Origin: Vasconcelosia minhoensis LEGE 07310
GTDB lineage: Bacteria; Cyanobacteriota; Cyanobacteriia; Phormidesmidales; Phormidesmidaceae
Assembly (NCBI RefSeq): GCF_015207255.1
Contig: NZ_JADEXG010000012.1
Location: 36,316-100,315 of the forward strand
Reading direction: 5' to 3'
Length of the DNA: 64,000 nt
Below are positions 25,421 to 34,271 of this stretch, one piece after another. Both the position numbers and the translations under genes were made by a program. Below the pieces are notes generated by a model that searched no databases, was not told the origin of the DNA, and was given only the letters and a program-made list of their open reading frames with translations. The stretch's first letter is position 1. Every line of letters starts with the position of its first letter.

Positions 25421-26200
25421 ATGGCTCGACGTCAACCCTGGCATTTGCTCTCTAGCTTGCTGTTTGGCCTGGTTTTGAGCGGGGGGCTGCATTTCAGGGT
25501 TGAGGCCGCTGAGCCAGATACGGCTCCGGCGGAGCTGGTTGGCACTTTGGAACAGCTAGAAACGGCTGCCAATGCGCAGGATATAGCAGCAGTGATGCAG
25601 CTTTACAGTCCCGACTTCAGCAGCGACGATGGGTTTACGCCAGAAAGCCTCCAGGCTGCTCTGCAAACGCTTTGGGAGCGCTATCCGGAACTCATCTATC
25701 GGGTGGAACTAGAGTCCTGGGACGAAGCCGACGGCGGCTACGTGGTAGAGACAGTCACCTATATCGAAGGTATGCAGTCTGGGACGGAGCGGGACGCCGC
25801 TCTAAAATCGGTGATTCGCTCACGGCAGCGTCTGGAGTCGGGACAGGTGGTTTCTCAAGAGACGCTGTCTGAGCGCAATCAGCTCACAGCAGGCGAAAAT
25901 CCGCCGACGGTGACGGTGATTTTACCGGAGCAGGTCGCTCCGGGAGCTAGCTACGACTTTGACGCCATCGTAGAGGAGCCCCTGAATGACCGCTATCTGC
26001 TCGGCGCAGCGATTGAGGAAGGCACCACCGCGACTGACTTTTTCACCGGCCGACCGATTGAGCTAGAGCTACTGTCTGCTGGGGGCCTGTTCAAGATTGG
26101 CGATGCTCCTACAGATTCCGACAGCCGCTGGGTATCGGCGCTGCTGATTCGAGAAGATGGGATGACGGTAGTTACTCGACGGCTGCGGGTCGCAGAGTAG
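25421..26200 (+). CDS. Exported NTF2/SnoaL-like protein, unknown role
   Basis: 259 residues. Signal peptide at 1-30 (SSLLFGLVLSGGLHFRVEAA). Residues about 37-135 have the cone-fold pattern of NTF2/SnoaL proteins (LEQLETAANAQDIAAVMQLY, SPDF, then beta strands RVELESWDE, YVVETVTYIEG). The C-terminal 120 residues form an extra beta domain (PTVTVILPEQVAPGASYDFD). No catalytic residues assigned. Divergent from murG. Confidence 0.6.
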   Translation: MARRQPWHLLSSLLFGLVLSGGLHFRVEAAEPDTAPAELVGTLEQLETAANAQDIAAVMQLYSPDFSSDDGFTPESLQAALQTLWERYPELIYRVELESWDEADGGYVVETVTYIEGMQSGTERDAALKSVIRSRQRLESGQVVSQETLSERNQLTAGENPPTVTVILPEQVAPGASYDFDAIVEEPLNDRYLLGAAIEEGTTATDFFTGRPIELELLSAGGLFKIGDAPTDSDSRWVSALLIREDGMTVVTRRLRVAE

Positions 26201-26205
26201 CGCCG

Positions 26206-26904
26206 CTAGACCAGCGCCAGAGCAGTTTTTAGCACGCTCTCAAACAGAGTCAAGCCGTCTGTGCTACCCAGCAGGGGATCAGAGGCTCGCTCTGGATGGG
26301 GCATCATTCCCAGAACGTTGCCACCTCGGTTGCAGATTCCAGCAATGTTCTCCAGCGACCCGTTGGGGTTGCTCTGGGGGCTGACGCTGCCCTGCGGGTC
26401 GCAGTAGCGAAACAGAATCTGCTGCCGATCTTCCAAGGAGGCCAGGGTATCGGCATCGGCGTAATAGCTGCCTTCACCGTGGGCAATGGGCAGGCTAATG
26501 GTCTGGCCTTTTGTATACTGCTGAGTAAAAATCGAGTCGGCCTGCTCTACCCGGAGTGAAACGCGATCGCAGATAAAATGCAGATCCCGGTTTCGCACCA
26601 GTGCCCCCGGCAGCAGCTTCATCTCGGTCAGCACCTGAAAGCCGTTGCAGATTCCCATTACCGGTTTGCCCTGCTGAGCGTGTTCATGAACCGAGCGCAT
26701 GGCGGGCGAAAACTGCGCGATCGCGCCGCAGCGCAGGTAGTCACCATAGCTAAACCCGCCCGGCACCACGACAATATCAATATCTGAAAGGTCGCTGTCT
26801 TCATGCCAGACCATCCGCGTCGGCTGCTGGAGCAGGTCTCGGGTGACATAGGCGACATCGCGATCGCAGTTCGACCCCGGAAAAACCACAATGCCGAATT
26901 TCAT
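26206..26904 (-). CDS. purQ: FGAM synthase glutaminase subunit PurQ
   Basis: 232 residues. Class I glutamine amidotransferase of the fourth purine step: MKFGIVVFPGSNCDRDV, GGFSYGDYLRCGAIA, nucleophile Cys in GICNGFQVLTE, and the terminal MMPHPERA (His and Glu of the triad). Its ATG overlaps the purS stop as ATGA (26901-26904), indicating translational coupling. Confidence 0.96.
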   Translation of the reverse strand: MKFGIVVFPGSNCDRDVAYVTRDLLQQPTRMVWHEDSDLSDIDIVVVPGGFSYGDYLRCGAIAQFSPAMRSVHEHAQQGKPVMGICNGFQVLTEMKLLPGALVRNRDLHFICDRVSLRVEQADSIFTQQYTKGQTISLPIAHGEGSYYADADTLASLEDRQQILFRYCDPQGSVSPQSNPNGSLENIAGICNRGGNVLGMMPHPERASDPLLGSTDGLTLFESVLKTALALV

Positions 26905-27167
26905 ACCGCTGCCAGCTCCTCAAGTTCAAAGCGATAGTTCTCAATCACCGGGTTGGCCAATAGCTGATCGCAGATGCGGTCGAGCTGCTGAGCAGCGGCA
27001 TCGGCGCTGTTCGCCGTCAGCGACAGCTCAATATACTTGCCGATGCGCACCCGCTCCACGTTGTCATAGCCCATGTGGGTCAGCCCAGACTGGACCGCTG
27101 TGCCCGCCGGATCGAGGACTGACGGCCGCAGGGTGACGTATATTTTGGCCTGGTAGGTTTGTGCCAC
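26901..27167 (-). CDS. purS: FGAM synthase subunit PurS
   Basis: 88 residues, the usual PurS length: YQAKIYVTLRPSVLDPAG and GYDNVERVRIGKYIEL. It bridges PurQ and PurL so that ammonia can be passed between active sites. First gene of the purS-purQ pair; purL is not in the window. Confidence 0.94.
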   Translation of the reverse strand: MAQTYQAKIYVTLRPSVLDPAGTAVQSGLTHMGYDNVERVRIGKYIELSLTANSADAAAQQLDRICDQLLANPVIENYRFELEELAAV

Positions 27168-27299
27168 GGTAGCTTGCAGGAGAAAGGCTGCTTCGATCCT
27201 ATCGCATTCAGCTCATTCCCAATGCTGCCTTAAATGCTGCCCAATGCGTTTAGAGGCTCTCCTCGCTTAAGCTAGAAGTAGTGATTAGACAGGAGACCC

Positions 27300-27698
27300 A
27301 TGACAGCCCGGCGTACGCGCAGTCAAGAGCAGGTTCTGAGCGTTTTACAGCGGCTGAAGCAGGCTATTTCAGCCCAGGATCTCTATGTCGAGCTGAAGCA
27401 GGCTCAGGTCAGTTTAGGGCTGGCTACGGTCTACCGCGCCCTGGAGGCGCTGAAGTTGGCTGGAACCGTCCAGGTGCGTACCTTGCCCAGTGGCGAATCG
27501 CTCTACAGCCTCAGTCACGAGGACAGCCATCATCTCACCTGCCTGCGCTGCGGCAGCTCGATTCTGGTCGAGGAATGCCCGGTCCACGCCTTAGAGGCCC
27601 ACCTCAATCAGTCCCACCAGTTTCAGATTTTCTACCACACGCTGGAGTTTTTTGGTCTGTGCGAACGCTGCCAGCAGGAAGACGCGGTTATGACTTAA
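27300..27698 (+). CDS. zur: Zinc uptake regulator Zur (FurB)
   Basis: 132 residues with AGGAG before the ATG. The winged helix reads [33 protein letters not shown]. Two cysteine pairs, CLRCG and CERC, form the structural zinc site; the regulatory histidines are in [10 protein letters not shown]. Sequence and length match cyanobacterial FurB, which represses zinc import and some redox genes. Its last four bases overlap the convergent slipin gene. Confidence 0.93.
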   Translation: MTARRTRSQEQVLSVLQRLKQAISAQDLYVELKQAQVSLGLATVYRALEALKLAGTVQVRTLPSGESLYSLSHEDSHHLTCLRCGSSILVEECPVHALEAHLNQSHQFQIFYHTLEFFGLCERCQQEDAVMT

Positions 27699-28648
27699 GG
27701 TTCGCCATCGCCGACGATCGACTTCATCCCTTCTAAAGTGGCCGGAATGCTGCGCGGGTCCATAAACATGACTTTGCTGCTGCCGCTCTCGCCAATCTGC
27801 CGTCCCATTTCCAGATAGCTTTCGGCGAGAATGTAGCGCAGCGCTTCCTGAGCCTGGGGATCGCCCTTAATCGTCTTGGCAATCACCTGCATCGATTCAG
27901 AGGCCGCCTGGGCCTTGAGCACCTGCTCCTGACGCTCAGCTTGGGCCTTGAGCACGATCGCTTTCTGCTCGGCTTCGGCGGCCAGGATAGTGGACTTGCG
28001 GCGAGCTTCTGCGTTCAGCACCTCGGCCTCGGCTTTCCCTCGGGCCGAGTTGACCGCGGCCTCCCGCTCGCCCTCTGAGGTGAGAATCGAGGCGCGCTTC
28101 CGCCGCTCGGCAGCCATCTGTAGCTCCATCGAGTCCTGCACGGCTTTGGAAGGGACGATGTCGCGCAGCTCGACCCGGGTGACTTTAACGCCCCAGGGGT
28201 CGGTTGAAATATCCAGCTCCCGCAGCAGCAGCTCGTTGATTTCAGCCCGGGCCGTAAAGGTATCGTCGAGTTCGAGTTTGCCCATCTCTGAGCGAATCTG
28301 AGTCAGCACCAGGTTGACCATTGCAGCCTGCAGGTTCTCAACTTTGTAATAGGCTTTTTCCAAGTCCACAATGCGCCAGTAGACGACGGCATCGGCGGTC
28401 ATCGAAACGTTGTCGCGGGTAATGCACTGCTGCGGCGGCACATCCAGGACGCGCTCGCGAATGGTTTGCTTGTAGACGACCTGTTCGATCAGCGGCATGG
28501 TGAAGTTGAGCCCGGGCTTTAGCTTTTTACCGTTGTAGCGGCCCAGGTTTTCGACCAGGGCCTCGTTACCCTGATTCACAATCCGCACTGAGCTGGCCGC
28601 GGCTGAGCCCCCTAAAACCAGAACAATTAGCCAAGCAAATGGATTCAT
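27695..28648 (-). CDS. SPFH/band 7 (slipin-type) membrane protein
   Basis: 317 residues. One N-terminal anchor ([18 protein letters not shown]) precedes the SPFH domain ([54 protein letters not shown]), then a long Glu/Ala coiled coil (about 180-270). Proteins of this group form large membrane rings and are paired with NfeD proteins; here the nfeD gene is immediately upstream with a 37-base gap. They are thought to organise membrane microdomains and protease access. Confidence 0.9.
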   Translation of the reverse strand: MNPFAWLIVLVLGGSAAASSVRIVNQGNEALVENLGRYNGKKLKPGLNFTMPLIEQVVYKQTIRERVLDVPPQQCITRDNVSMTADAVVYWRIVDLEKAYYKVENLQAAMVNLVLTQIRSEMGKLELDDTFTARAEINELLLRELDISTDPWGVKVTRVELRDIVPSKAVQDSMELQMAAERRKRASILTSEGEREAAVNSARGKAEAEVLNAEARRKSTILAAEAEQKAIVLKAQAERQEQVLKAQAASESMQVIAKTIKGDPQAQEALRYILAESYLEMGRQIGESGSSKVMFMDPRSIPATLEGMKSIVGDGEP

Positions 28649-28685
28649 TGGGTCAAACTCCTATCTTTAAATCTGACTTAAAAAC

Positions 28686-29111
28686 TTAAGCTCTGAGGAT
28701 ACTTTGCGGCAGCACAATCAGCGTATTTCCGCGTCTGTGAACCACGAAAACCAGCTGGTCTGCCGCGATCGCGACGCCCTCATCCTCACATCGGGCCTGC
28801 CAGGAATTGCCTTCGTAGATCACGCGACCGGTTTGACCGGGGCCAATAGCCGTGAGGGTACGGGCTTCGGTCGCATCTAGCAGAGTCGGGGGCGTACGCT
28901 TGGGGGCAAAGCGATGCAGCAGCCAGAAGGTCAGCAGTGAAAAGATCATCCATAGCCCGATTTGCAGGTTCAGCTGCGTCACCACACCGCTCAGCAAGGC
29001 TACAGCCAGCGCGCTGACGCCCAGCGCCGATTCTAAAAAAGCGGTTGGCACCAGCAGCTCCATCAGGCACAGCGCGACTCCGATGACGACCCACAGCAAT
29101 GTCAGACTCAT
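28686..29111 (-). CDS. NfeD-like membrane protein
   Basis: 141 residues from ATG 29111, which has AGGAAG before it; the longer frame to 29180 adds a non-hydrophobic, arginine-rich stretch and is not preferred. Membrane helices (SLTLLWVVIGVALCLMELL, and two more) are followed by a small OB-fold domain (GQTGRVIYEGNSWQARCE, IAADQLVFVVHRRGN). NfeD partners of SPFH proteins have exactly this form. Operon with the slipin gene. Confidence 0.87.
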   Translation of the reverse strand: MSLTLLWVVIGVALCLMELLVPTAFLESALGVSALAVALLSGVVTQLNLQIGLWMIFSLLTFWLLHRFAPKRTPPTLLDATEARTLTAIGPGQTGRVIYEGNSWQARCEDEGVAIAADQLVFVVHRRGNTLIVLPQSILRA

Positions 29112-29246
29112 AGAACTTCCTGAACGCGATCGCGGACGGCAAACAGCTCTGTCTATAGAATAAATCAGCGCCGGAGGCAAAATGCCGTAGGCTCCCCTCA
29201 GCTGATTGAGGGCTGCGAGATTCGGGCTTTACCGCTCTATCGTAGC

Positions 29247-30146
29247 CTAGCCTTTTTGCTCAAGCTGCTGCCACATCAGTCTGGCGGCTCCGACCATACC
29301 CGCCTGATTACCCAGCTCTGCAAGTAAAATTTGTAACCCCTCGCGGGAGGTCGGTAGCACCCGCCGCTCGATCTCTGCCTTGACCACTGGTAAAAATAAA
29401 TTGGCCCCGGCGCTGATGCCGCCACCGATGACGACGGCTTCGGGGGTGAGCACATAGATCAGGCTAGCCAGCCCCGCCCCCAGGTTGCGGCCATACTGCT
29501 GCCAAAAAGCGATCGCGTCTGGGTCGCCCGCGATCGCTTTTGCCGCCAGCGCTTCCGGTTCCCAGCCGGTCTCCCGCCGCACCGTCTGTACCGAGGCGTG
29601 CTGCTCCAGCGAGCCACTGTTGCCGCTGCGACAGGGGTGACCCTCTGGGTTGAGCGTAATCAGCCCCAGTTCACCTGCGGCCCCACTGCGCCCGGTGAAG
29701 AGTTCGCCGTTGAGAATGATTGCCCCGCCGACGCCCGTTCCCAGGGTGAGCAGAATCATATTTTGAAAATGCCGTCCTGTACCCAGCCAGGCTTCGCCAA
29801 TCCCGGCGCAGTTGGCGTCGTTGGCGATCAGCGTCGGCAGGCCGGTCGCGGCTTCTAGCCAGTCGGCCAGGGGCACATCCTGCCAGCCTTCGAGGTTGAT
29901 AGCTATTCGGGCAATCCGACCAGCGGCGTCTGCTGGACCGGGCATTCCCAGGCCAATGGCGCAGGCGGTGCGGTCGGGGTCGAGGGTCGCGATCGCGCTG
30001 ACAATGGCGTCTCTCACCGGCTCGGGATAGCCCGGCTGCGGCGTCGGCACGGTCAGCGAGTGGAGGCAGTCTCCCGCCCGGTTAAACCGTCCCAGCTTAA
30101 TTGCCGTGCCGCCTAAATCGATCCCAATCACCTGAGCAACTGCCAT
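29247..30146 (-). CDS. glk: ROK-family glucokinase
   Basis: 299 residues. Phosphate-binding motif GIDLGGTAIKLGRF, ANDANCAGIGEAWLG, LGTGVGGAIILNG and GGGISAGANL are intact. The ROK zinc motif usually reads CxCGxxGCxE; here it is PCRSGNSGSLE, with only one cysteine, a variation I associate with cyanobacterial glucokinases. It should phosphorylate glucose with ATP to feed glycolysis or the pentose phosphate pathway. Confidence 0.87.
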   Translation of the reverse strand: MAVAQVIGIDLGGTAIKLGRFNRAGDCLHSLTVPTPQPGYPEPVRDAIVSAIATLDPDRTACAIGLGMPGPADAAGRIARIAINLEGWQDVPLADWLEAATGLPTLIANDANCAGIGEAWLGTGRHFQNMILLTLGTGVGGAIILNGELFTGRSGAAGELGLITLNPEGHPCRSGNSGSLEQHASVQTVRRETGWEPEALAAKAIAGDPDAIAFWQQYGRNLGAGLASLIYVLTPEAVVIGGGISAGANLFLPVVKAEIERRVLPTSREGLQILLAELGNQAGMVGAARLMWQQLEQKG

Positions 30147-30176
30147 AGATATCCCGTGAGCTAGCCGCTACTGATA

Positions 30177-31454
30177 TTAGCCTGCGGCCCGGCGTTTAGC
30201 AGCGGCTTGAAAGGTTTGGCAATACTGCCGATAGCCGCCGGGGAAAACCAGGTTCAGCGTCAGCGGGTCGGCGCTGTCTCGCGGGTCGCCAGGACCTTCC
30301 ACGACGGTTGGCACGCCGTCTGCGCCGGTTTCCAACCGCACAGCCTGGCGATTTTTGAGCTCGCCGCCGCTGCTGTCGATATAAACGGTGAGACTGCCGC
30401 TGTCAAAGGCTTGGCCAATATTTTGAAGTAGCTGGAGAAAGTTGCGATCGCTCCCCCCGCGCTTGAACTCCAGGCCCTCGTTCGACGTTACGCCCTGACT
30501 GGTAACGGTGTCGCCAATGCCTACCATTAAGGGCATCAGCGCTGGGTCAAAGTTTTGCTTCACCAGCAGCAGCAGGTCATCCATTTCCTTCGGGGCCTGG
30601 CGGGCGTTGAAGTTGACGCCGAGCGGGTACTGGCCGGTCCTGGCAAAATAGTAGCGGTTGAGCAACGCCAGGACGCCCGCTTCCTTTACCGCTCCCCGCA
30701 GCATGAATTGAAAATCTGTCGTGCCCGAAGAGCCCTGGTCGGCAAACCAAACAATTTCCCCACCCTGGGGGCTACGGCCCAGGTTCGGCGCATAGTGGAC
30801 AAAGAAGGAATCCGCCAAACCCCGCTCGGCAGCCTCCGCCATCAGCGCTTCCATTAGGGCCTGCATTGACTTTTGCAGCCGCTGGAAAAGCTCGGTTTGG
30901 CCCTCTAGAAGCTCGTAGAAAGTATTGAGATTGGCCGTAGGGGACGCGGCGTTGTCCAGTACGGAGGACGCCAGGCAATGCTGCTGGTCTTCGGCGGAGA
31001 GGTCCGGCATCTGCTCAGATAGAAACTGCTGCATCTGCTGCTCGATCCGCTGCGGCACCTCGGCCAAAAAGGCCAGCTCGGCCTCGCTCACGCCGGGATA
31101 GCTCACCTGCCCGTAGCGATCCTGCCACTGGACGCCGCCCGCCCCGAGGCCGGGTAGGTAAAGCCCCTTTTCTTGGACTGAAGCGCGATCGCCCACCGTA
31201 CGCTCGACAATTCCCTGCACACCGCGCTGGCCGATGTGCTCTCCATTCGTCAGCACAAAAAAATGCCCTTCAAATTTGGGCACCGCTTCCACATAGGCCA
31301 GATCCATCACCCGCGTCAAAGGATCTTTCACCAGACCCATACAAACGCCGTCTAAATCCTGAATAATCAGCAAATTCTCGGTCGTCGCCAGGAGTTGCTC
31401 AAACATCCCATGGTCAATCGAAAGGCGCTGTCGATGCAAAGCGGTTTCTACCAT
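30177..31454 (-). CDS. stpA: Glucosylglycerol-phosphate phosphatase StpA
   Basis: 425 residues from ATG 31454. QRLSIDHGMF, LIIQDLDGVCMGLVKDPL (HAD-like catalytic aspartates DxD), FVLTNGEHIGQRGVQGIVE and GLYLPGLGAGGVQWQDR follow Synechocystis StpA closely in my memory of that protein. It removes phosphate from glucosylglycerol-phosphate, the last step of glucosylglycerol synthesis, the main osmolyte of moderately salt-tolerant cyanobacteria. The synthase gene ggpS is not in the window. Confidence 0.9.
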   Translation of the reverse strand: MVETALHRQRLSIDHGMFEQLLATTENLLIIQDLDGVCMGLVKDPLTRVMDLAYVEAVPKFEGHFFVLTNGEHIGQRGVQGIVERTVGDRASVQEKGLYLPGLGAGGVQWQDRYGQVSYPGVSEAELAFLAEVPQRIEQQMQQFLSEQMPDLSAEDQQHCLASSVLDNAASPTANLNTFYELLEGQTELFQRLQKSMQALMEALMAEAAERGLADSFFVHYAPNLGRSPQGGEIVWFADQGSSGTTDFQFMLRGAVKEAGVLALLNRYYFARTGQYPLGVNFNARQAPKEMDDLLLLVKQNFDPALMPLMVGIGDTVTSQGVTSNEGLEFKRGGSDRNFLQLLQNIGQAFDSGSLTVYIDSSGGELKNRQAVRLETGADGVPTVVEGPGDPRDSADPLTLNLVFPGGYRQYCQTFQAAAKRRAAG

Positions 31455-31607
31455 AGCCAAAACTCAGGATTTCTACTGAATCATCTTAGGAGAAATCAAC
31501 TCCAAGTTCAGTAAATCGAGACTGCCACGATAGTTGACGGCACATCGTCGATTTCTACACGCCTAACTCATTTGAGCGCGATGTTGTGCGTCAAACGCTG
31601 CCGCAGG

Positions 31608-32507
31608 TTAGTCCCAATTCTCGCGTCGGAGTAAGGGATTAATGAACTCATTCAGGCCTTCTCCAATTAGCGATAGCCCCGTCACCATCAGGGTAATCGC
31701 CAGACCTGGAAATAGCGCCGTCCACCAGATGCCGGTGGGCAGCGCGTCTAACGCCTGTCTCAAAGAGTCGCCCCATTCGGGAATTTGCTCGGGCAGCCCC
31801 AGTCCTAGAAAGCCCAAGCCGCCTAGAATGAGTACAGCATCAGCGGCGTTGAGCGTGAATAGAACCGGGACGCTCTGCACCACATTTAAGAATAGGTAGC
31901 GGGAGAGTACGGCCCAGGTCGAAGCTCCCATAGATTGGGCTGCTTCGATGAATAGCTCGGTCTTGACACTGACGGTGTGGTTGCGGACGACCCGGTAGTA
32001 TTGGGGGATATAGGCAATGCTGAGCGCGATCGCGGCATTCACCACGCCCTTCCCCACAATAAAGGCCAGCGTCACCGACAGCAGCAGCCCCGGTAGGGTG
32101 TAGATCGTATCCATAAAAAACAGTAGCCCCCGGTCTAGCCAGCCGCCCAGATAGCCGCTGACCATACCCAGCGGTACGCCGACCAGAACGCTAATTGCCG
32201 TAGCCAGCAGCACCACCTGCCAGGCGGCGCGAGTGCCAAACAGCGTCCGTGAAAAAACATCGTAGCCCTGGCGAGTGGTGCCAAACCAATGGGCTGCGGA
32301 GGGCGGCTCGTGAATGGGATTCGTTAGCGACACGGTCGGATCTTGCAGCCAGCCCCAGTCTGCCAGCAGCGGTGCGAATAGCGCCACCAGCACAAAGGTC
32401 AAGGTAATCATCAGTCCGGCCCCCATCAGGACAACGGAGATGCTAGCAGTTTTGGGCAGCCGTGGCCAGGACTGTCGGCTGGGCTTACGGGCCTGATCGG
32501 GAACCAT
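31608..32507 (-). CDS. Peptide/nickel-type ABC transporter permease
   Basis: 299 residues of the DppC/OppC group. It has an N-terminal helix (VLMGAGLMITLTFVLVALFA), the segment HWFGTTRQGYDVFSRTLFGT typical of DppC, the coupling motif EAAQSMGASTWAVLSRYLF, and VLILGGLGFLGLGLPEQIPE followed by WGDSL. Other transporter subunits are not nearby, so the importer's substrate is unknown. It starts 12 bases before the desulfurase gene ends, on the same strand, suggesting joint transcription. Confidence 0.92.
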   Translation of the reverse strand: MVPDQARKPSRQSWPRLPKTASISVVLMGAGLMITLTFVLVALFAPLLADWGWLQDPTVSLTNPIHEPPSAAHWFGTTRQGYDVFSRTLFGTRAAWQVVLLATAISVLVGVPLGMVSGYLGGWLDRGLLFFMDTIYTLPGLLLSVTLAFIVGKGVVNAAIALSIAYIPQYYRVVRNHTVSVKTELFIEAAQSMGASTWAVLSRYLFLNVVQSVPVLFTLNAADAVLILGGLGFLGLGLPEQIPEWGDSLRQALDALPTGIWWTALFPGLAITLMVTGLSLIGEGLNEFINPLLRRENWD

Positions 32508-32518
32508 AGGGTAAGTCG

Positions 32519-33676
32519 CTATACTTTAAGGCTGCGAAGTGATTGTACCGTTTCGACTACCGCCGCAGCGACCCGATCGATTTCAGCCGGGGTTGTGGTG
32601 CGACCCAGGCCAAATCGGAGTGAGGCATAGGCCAGGTCGTCGCTGCGACCCATGGCTTTGAGCACGTGGGAAGGAGCCGTTCTGGCCGAACTACAGGCCG
32701 AGCCCGAAGAGAGCGCCGCGACGGAACGCAGGCCCAGTAGTAGGGCCTGACCATCGACATCGGCAAAGCTAACGTTGAGATTATTAGGCAGTCGCTGACT
32801 GGGATGTCCGTTTAGATAGACCTGGTCAAGCTGAGAGAGCTGCTGCCAGAGCCGTTGCCGCAGCTCGGCCAGCCGCTTGGTTTCAGCGGCCATCAGCGCT
32901 AGGCCAAGTTCGACCGCTTTGGCAAAGCCGACAATCTGAGGCGGGTAGAGCGTCCCAGAGCGCAGACCGCGTTCCTGACCGCCGCCGTGCAGCTGGGCTG
33001 CGAGCTGCACGCGGGGAGCCCGCCGCCGCACGTAGAGAGCCCCGATACCCTTAGGGCCGTAGAGCTTGTGGGCCGTAAACGATAGCAGATCGATCTGCAT
33101 TGCCTCCACGTCTAGCAGAATTTTGCCCATAGCCTGGGCGGCATCGGTATGGAAGAGGACTTCGCGATCGCGGCAGCACTGGCCAATCTCAGCCAGGGGT
33201 TGCAGCACCCCAATTTCATTGTTCGCTGCCATTACCGAGACCAGAATAGTCTCGGGTCGAAAAGCCGCTTCCAGCTCGTCTAGGCGAATTAGCCCCTGGT
33301 CGTCAACCGGCAGGTAGGTGACTTCAAACCCCAGCGTTTCTAAATACTGACAGGGGTCGAGCACGGCGCTGTGCTCCGTTTGCACCGTGATGATGTGCTT
33401 ACCATGGGCAAAATAGGCTTCCGCCACTCCCTTAATCGCCAGGTTGTCGGCTTCGGTTGCGCCGCTGGTGAAAATAATTTCTTCGGGCGTTGCACCGATA
33501 GCCTGAGCGAGGGTAGCTCGGGCCTGCTTGACGGCGGCCTCGGCTTCCCAGCCGTAGGCGTGGAGGCTACTAGGATTGCCAAAATGCTCGGTAAAGAAGG
33601 GCATCATCGCCGCTAGCACCCGCTCATCCACCGGCGTTGTTGCATTATGGTCGAGATAAATTGGACGGTGAGCCAT
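32519..33676 (-). CDS. iscS: Cysteine desulfurase (NifS/IscS class)
   Basis: 385 residues from ATG 33676 (IYLDHNATTPVDERV follows). A longer start at 33712 would run across the divergent gene's start and is not preferred. The pyridoxal-phosphate lysine is in FTAHKLYGPKGIG, the cofactor His/Gln in TEHSAVLDP, FHTDAAQA, and the active-site Cys in SGSACSSA. It provides sulfane sulfur for iron-sulfur clusters and tRNA thiolation. Only 13 bases separate its ATG from the divergent ATG at 33690. Confidence 0.93.
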   Translation of the reverse strand: MAHRPIYLDHNATTPVDERVLAAMMPFFTEHFGNPSSLHAYGWEAEAAVKQARATLAQAIGATPEEIIFTSGATEADNLAIKGVAEAYFAHGKHIITVQTEHSAVLDPCQYLETLGFEVTYLPVDDQGLIRLDELEAAFRPETILVSVMAANNEIGVLQPLAEIGQCCRDREVLFHTDAAQAMGKILLDVEAMQIDLLSFTAHKLYGPKGIGALYVRRRAPRVQLAAQLHGGGQERGLRSGTLYPPQIVGFAKAVELGLALMAAETKRLAELRQRLWQQLSQLDQVYLNGHPSQRLPNNLNVSFADVDGQALLLGLRSVAALSSGSACSSARTAPSHVLKAMGRSDDLAYASLRFGLGRTTTPAEIDRVAAAVVETVQSLRSLKV

Positions 33677-33689
33677 TGCCGCTGCTGAT

Positions 33690-34253
33690 ATGAATACGCC
33701 TTCCCATGCCATTCTTAATTTAGCGATTTTGGGCCGCCGGTCGCAGCCGCAGTTTAACCCCGTGATTGTGATTGGGGCGCTGCTCCCCGACGTAGCGATG
33801 TTTATGTTTTACGGCTGGGCCAGGCTAATTGCTCGGATTCCGGATTGGCAAATCTGGCGAGAGCTCTACTACGAGCCGGTTTGGCAGAATATTTTTGACT
33901 TGGCTAACTCAATTCCCCTGGCCCTGATCGGTCTCGGCATAGCGCTTTACTACCGGCGAACCGCGATCGCGCTGCTTTTCGCCAGCATCATTCTGCACTG
34001 TCTGGAAGATCTGCCGCTGCACCACGACGATGGACACCGTCATTTCTGGCCGTTTAGTCAGTTTCGCTTTGTCAGTCCTGTCTCCTACTGGGACCCGGCC
34101 CACCATGGCAATATTGCCGGTTCGCTCGAAGTTGCCGTCGTCTTGATTGCCAGCCTCTACATTTTTCGCCGCATCCGCTCGTGCTGGGGCAAGGGGCTGC
34201 TGATCGCGGTTAATCTGCTAGCGCTGACCCAATATTCCTGGCTATTTAGCTGA
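33690..34253 (+). CDS. YdjM-like multi-pass membrane protein
   Basis: 187 residues with about four hydrophobic helices. MNTPSHAILNLAILG, VIVIGALLPDVAMF and the histidine-rich LHCLEDLPLHHDDGHRHFW are the pattern of membrane-bound, putatively metal-dependent hydrolases (YdjM group). Catalytic activity is unproven for the family. Divergent from the desulfurase. Confidence 0.7.
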   Translation: MNTPSHAILNLAILGRRSQPQFNPVIVIGALLPDVAMFMFYGWARLIARIPDWQIWRELYYEPVWQNIFDLANSIPLALIGLGIALYYRRTAIALLFASIILHCLEDLPLHHDDGHRHFWPFSQFRFVSPVSYWDPAHHGNIAGSLEVAVVLIASLYIFRRIRSCWGKGLLIAVNLLALTQYSWLFS

Positions 34254-34271
34254 GGCCTACTGCCGAATGGG

